Shown here one piece after another: positions 6,776-9,006 of a DNA stretch of 9,006 bases. A model generated the notes under the pieces. That model saw only the letters and a list, made by a program, of their open reading frames with translations, ran no database searches and had not been told where the DNA came from. The translations under genes and the position numbers were made by a program. The stretch spans positions 1,775 through 10,780 of the forward strand of contig MNEO01000054.1 of NCBI GenBank assembly GCA_001917735.1, written 5' to 3'. This DNA comes from Chloroflexi bacterium 13_1_40CM_68_21 (lineage in GTDB: Bacteria; Chloroflexota; Limnocylindria; P2-11E). How positions within the stretch are numbered: the first letter of the stretch is position 1; each line of letters starts with the position of its first letter.

Positions 6776-7120
6776 ATGGCAATGGCGCTCGACGTCGCGG
6801 TTCCGGTGGTCGATCCCTACGGCAGCGTGTTCCGGCTGCTCCGTTCGGTGGAGCTCCCGTTCTCACTGTTTCGGGTCGAGGATCCTTCCGACGTCGAGCC
6901 CGACGCGCCATTCGTCATCCTGAGCTCGTACGGCAAGGCCGACGCGAGGGCGGTGGACGAGCTCGCGGAGCGTGTGCCCACCGTCGTCTACGCGGTGCAG
7001 GTTCGCGCGAGCGATCCCGCCCCGCTCATGCGCGCGCTCGGCTACGTGAGCGACCGCATGCCGGCCGGGCTCATCCGCGCCGTGATCATGGCCGCGCTCT
7101 CACGCTCGACGAGTCGGTAG
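6776..7120 (+). CDS. Small receiver-like alpha/beta protein lacking the phospho-acceptor Asp
   Basis: The product has 114 residues. ATG at 6776 or the in-frame ATG at 6782 are both possible; no clear Shine-Dalgarno is seen. The pattern of alternating strands and helices follows a response-regulator receiver fold: strand Val-Ala-Val-Pro-Val-Val-Asp-Pro (7-14), helix Val-Phe-Arg-Leu-Leu-Arg (18-23), strand Phe-Val-Ile-Leu-Ser-Ser (46-51), strand Thr-Val-Val-Tyr-Ala-Val (69-74), and C-terminal helix Gly-Leu-Ile-Arg-Ala-Val-Ile-Met. Where a receiver carries its phosphorylated Asp at the end of strand 3, this protein has Ser-Ser, and no Lys is evident at strand 5. It would therefore be a pseudo-receiver, if it is one at all. 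It is cytoplasmic, with no DNA-binding domain. It is divergent from the propeller gene across 70 bp and convergent with the YHS gene. The gene is likely real; the fold is a pattern-based guess. Confidence 0.6.
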   Translation: MAMALDVAVPVVDPYGSVFRLLRSVELPFSLFRVEDPSDVEPDAPFVILSSYGKADARAVDELAERVPTVVYAVQVRASDPAPLMRALGYVSDRMPAGLIRAVIMAALSRSTSR

Positions 7121-7126
7121 TCCGCC

Positions 7127-7300
7127 CTAACGCGGCTCGGGCAGGACTCCGCCACCGGCGTCGAGGTAGCGGTCAGGGTTCTCCTGGAAGATCCGTTTGC
7201 AGCGCTCGCTATCGAAGACGTAGAGGAGAGCCTCGTAGCGGACACGGATCGCTCCGGCCTCGAGGGGCTTCCCGCAGATGACGCAGCGCCGCTCGTTCAT
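7127..7300 (-). CDS. YHS/TRASH-like metal-binding small protein
   Basis: This 57-residue product starts at ATG 7300-7298 and ends at TAG 7129-7127. The start overlaps the accB stop as ATGA (4 bp), so it is likely translated by coupling. It carries Cys6-Val-Ile-Cys9-Gly-Lys-Pro-Leu, then Arg-Tyr-Glu-Ala-Leu-Leu-Tyr-Val-Phe-Asp, Ser-Glu-Arg-Cys34-Lys-Arg-Ile-Phe, and Asn-Pro-Asp-Arg-Tyr-Leu. This matches the YHS domain pattern (Cys-x-x-Cys-Gly, aromatic strand, Cys-x-x-x-Phe, Asn-Pro-x-x-Tyr) found in metal-handling proteins and as a C-terminal module of P-type ATPases. Three Cys are available for metal. The domain fills the protein, leaving a short Gly/Pro tail. Its link to fatty-acid synthesis is unknown. 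It ends 6 bp from the convergent receiver-like gene. Confidence 0.8.
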   Translation of the reverse strand: MNERRCVICGKPLEAGAIRVRYEALLYVFDSERCKRIFQENPDRYLDAGGGVLPEPR

Positions 7301-7761
7301 ACAGGCTCGAGCTCGATGAGCGGCTGGTGCGCGCGGACGAGCTGGCCGTTCTCGATGAAGATCCGGCGCACTCTGCCCGCCGCCGTGGCGCGGATCTCGT
7401 TGAAGAGCTTCATCGCCTCGATCAACCCGATGACCTCGCCCGAAGCCACGTTCGAACCCACCTGCACGTAGGGCTGGGCCTGCGGCGATGGCGAGCGGTA
7501 GAAGATCCCCGTGAGCGGCGCGTTCACCGTCGGCAGATCAACAGAAATCGGGGGGGGTACCGCCCCGTCCCCCCGCGTACCCGATGACACAGATGGCGGC
7601 GTAGCCGCCGCACCCGCGGCGACACCTCCGTCCTTTGCCACGCGGACGCGAACGCCGCCTCGCTTCACTTCGAGCTCGCGCACGTCTTCGTGCACCAGGC
7701 GTTCGAGCAGCTCGCCCACGAGCGCGTTCGCCTCGGCGCGGATGCGCTTCGGGTCGGGCAC
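7297..7761 (-). CDS. accB: Biotin carboxyl carrier protein of acetyl-CoA carboxylase
   Basis: This 154-residue protein carries biotin between the biotin carboxylase and carboxyltransferase subunits of acetyl-CoA carboxylase, the first step of fatty-acid synthesis. GTG at 7761-7759 shares one base with the upstream fabF stop (TAGTG). A longer frame running back to 7881 would lie inside fabF and is not needed. Residues 3-43 form the N-terminal helix and small beta region typical of AccB (Val-Gly-Glu-Leu-Leu-Glu, Leu-Glu-Val-Lys-Arg). Residues 44-76 are an Ala/Gly/Pro-rich linker. Residues about 79-153 form the biotinyl domain, with Glu115-Ala-Met-Lys118, Lys118 being the biotinylation site, preceded by Ala-Pro-Leu-Thr-Gly-Ile-Phe-Tyr. 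The length is typical. accC, a frequent partner, is not downstream here. Confidence 0.95.
   Translation of the reverse strand: MPDPKRIRAEANALVGELLERLVHEDVRELEVKRGGVRVRVAKDGGVAAGAAATPPSVSSGTRGDGAVPPPISVDLPTVNAPLTGIFYRSPSPQAQPYVQVGSNVASGEVIGLIEAMKLFNEIRATAAGRVRRIFIENGQLVRAHQPLIELEPV
7550..7582. repeat. G8 tract and inverted repeat within the accB linker
   Basis: Eight consecutive G at 7550-7557 (C8 in the accB coding strand, encoding Pro-Pro-Pro) are followed by a six-C run at 7569-7574. GGGTAC (7555-7560) and GTACCC (7577-7582) form an inverted repeat around a 16-nt loop. The site is prone to slippage and secondary structure. No function is evident. Confidence 0.5.
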
Positions 7762-9006
7762 TAGGCGGCGTCCCGTCGGATGACGAGCGCGACGTTGTGG
7801 CCGCCGAAGCCCATCGAATTGGATAGCGACACATCGACCCGCGCCTGGCGCGAGCGGTTGGGCACGTAGTCGAGGTCGCACTCGGGGTCGGGCACTTCCT
7901 GGTTGATGGTCGGCGGGAGCACGCCGTCGCGCATGGCCAGAATGCAGATCGCCGCTTCCAGGGCGCCGGCGGCGCCGAGGGTGTGGCCGGTCATCGACTT
8001 CGTGGAGGAGATCGCCAGCTTCCGGGCGTGATCGCCGAAGACCGTCTTGAGCGCGGCGGTCTCGGCGCCATCGTTGGCTTGCGTCGAGGTACCGTGCGCG
8101 TTCACGTACCCGATCCTCTCGGGGCGCACGCCGGCGTTGGCGATGGCCATCTGCATCGCGCGCACGGCGCCCTCACCGCCAGGGGGTGGCGCGGTCACGT
8201 GGTAAGCGTCCGCCGACTGTCCGTAGCCGAGTATCTCCGCGAGGACCGTCGCGCCGCGCGCACGCGCGAAGTCGAGACCCTCGAGCACCAGGCAACCCGC
8301 GCCTTCGCTGAAGACGAAACCATCGCGCTCTCTGTCGAATGGGCGCGACGCCTTCTCGGGAGCGTCGTTTCGCGTGGACAGCGCGCGGGCCTGGTTGAAC
8401 GCGCCGATCGCCACCTTGATCAGGCCGGCCTCCGCACCACCTGCGAGCATCACGTCGGCCTGCCCTCGGCGGATGATCTCGGCCGCCTCGCCGATCGCGT
8501 TCGCGCTGGACGCGCACGCCGACACGTGGCCCATGTTCGGGCCCTTTACCCCGTACTTCATGGCGATCTCGCCCGCCGCCATGTCGATGATCATCATCGG
8601 GATCAGGAAGGGCGACACCCTCCTGGGGTCTTTGTCGTGCGACAGGATGTTGTCCACAAGGGTCTCGACGCCGCCGATCCCTGAGCCGAAGGCCACCCCG
8701 ACGCGCGGGGCGAGAGCGGGGGTTAGCTCGAGCCGCGCGTCCTTGAGCGCTTGACCGGCGACGGCGACCGCGAACTGCACGAACCGATCCGAGCGCCGCA
8801 CCTCTTTGCGATCCATGTGCTCGAGCGCGTCGAAGTCGCGCACCTCGCCCGCGATCGTGGTCTCCAGACCCGTTGGGTCGAAGCGGGTGATCGGACCGAT
8901 GCCGCTCTTGCCCGCGACGATGCCCTCCCACGTCTTCTGCACTGACGATCCGAGGGGGCTGATCATGCCGATGCCGGTCACGACGACCCGGCGACGCTCG
9001 CCGTCC
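7761..9006 (-). CDS. fabF: 3-oxoacyl-[acyl-carrier-protein] synthase II (KAS II), 5' end outside window
   Basis: This enzyme condenses malonyl-ACP with a growing acyl-ACP in type II fatty-acid synthesis in the cytosol. The frame ends at TAG (7763-7761) and is open to the window edge. The visible N-terminus Asp-Gly-Glu-Arg-Arg-Arg-Val-Val-Val-Thr-Gly-Ile-Gly shows that the true start is just beyond 9006; the GTG at 8981 is internal. The full catalytic set is present, counting visible residues from the Asp codon at 9005: Cys164 in Ser-Ala-Cys-Ala-Ser-Ser, His304 in Asn-Ala-His-Gly-Thr-Ser-Thr, and Lys336 with His341 in Thr-Lys-Ser-Met-Thr-Gly-His. These positions lie within one residue of E. 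coli FabF. The C-terminal Asn-Ser-Met-Gly-Phe-Gly-Gly-His-Asn gatekeeper loop is also present. About 414 residues are visible, so little is missing. It heads the overlapping fabF-accB-YHS set. Confidence 0.96.
   Translation of the reverse strand, partial: DGERRRVVVTGIGMISPLGSSVQKTWEGIVAGKSGIGPITRFDPTGLETTIAGEVRDFDALEHMDRKEVRRSDRFVQFAVAVAGQALKDARLELTPALAPRVGVAFGSGIGGVETLVDNILSHDKDPRRVSPFLIPMMIIDMAAGEIAMKYGVKGPNMGHVSACASSANAIGEAAEIIRRGQADVMLAGGAEAGLIKVAIGAFNQARALSTRNDAPEKASRPFDRERDGFVFSEGAGCLVLEGLDFARARGATVLAEILGYGQSADAYHVTAPPPGGEGAVRAMQMAIANAGVRPERIGYVNAHGTSTQANDGAETAALKTVFGDHARKLAISSTKSMTGHTLGAAGALEAAICILAMRDGVLPPTINQEVPDPECDLDYVPNRSRQARVDVSLSNSMGFGGHNVALVIRRDAA

Noticed and set aside
6736..7281. 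181-codon plus-strand open frame over the receiver-like and YHS genes
   Set aside because: It is Arg/Gly-rich out-of-frame sequence spanning two better-supported genes.
7762..7881. 40-codon N-terminal extension of accB
   Set aside because: It lies wholly within fabF. The GTG overlapping the fabF stop gives a normal AccB length and N-terminus.
8173..8931. 252-codon minus-strand open frame within fabF
   Set aside because: It is an out-of-frame Arg/Gly-rich shadow; the fabF frame contains all catalytic motifs.
8979..8981. GTG as the start of fabF
   Set aside because: Conserved Arg-Arg-Val-Val-Val residues precede it in frame, so the start lies beyond the window edge.

Overview
This is a GC-rich, gene-dense bacterial window with no RNA genes, insertion sequences or CRISPR. 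GTG starts, 1-4 bp gene overlaps and two possible leaderless starts suggest a high-GC lineage of the Chloroflexota or Actinomycetota type, but that placement is a weak inference. No phylogenetic marker was tested, and the N-terminal TPR protein only resembles proteins I associate with uncultured Chloroflexota.

Left part (1-4164). A TPR protein runs leftward off the edge. It is divergent, across 97 bp, from a rightward three-gene chain in which each start overlaps the previous stop by 4 bp (GTGA). The chain is: (i) a soluble PRC-barrel / MgtE-N / CBS-pair protein without a membrane domain; (ii) an intact NRAMP-superfamily transporter whose metal-binding motifs are altered (DAGG for DPGN in TM1, TPY for MPH in TM6); (iii) a second NRAMP paralogue that appears broken by a Trp-to-amber stop and a frameshifting deletion of about 85 bp. 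The likely theme is divalent cation (possibly Mg2+) transport, with a detached MgtE-type sensor domain as the regulator.

Middle part (4207-7120). Two exported beta-propeller-like proteins with Ser/Pro/Thr-rich linkers face each other tail to tail, 3 bp apart: a likely lipoprotein (plus strand) and a single-pass membrane-anchored protein (minus strand). Divergent from the second is a small alpha/beta protein that looks like a receiver domain lacking the phospho-acceptor Asp.

Right part (7127-9006). A leftward, overlapping set reads fabF (KAS II, 5' end outside the window), accB (biotin carboxyl carrier protein), then a 57-residue YHS/TRASH-like metal-binding protein. This is a fatty-acid synthesis cluster with a coupled small metal-binding gene where accC would often be found.

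The most notable points are the MgtE-N/CBS regulator coupled to an NRMT-like transporter, the decaying second transporter, and the YHS gene translationally coupled to accB. I see no clearly new defence or mobile system.
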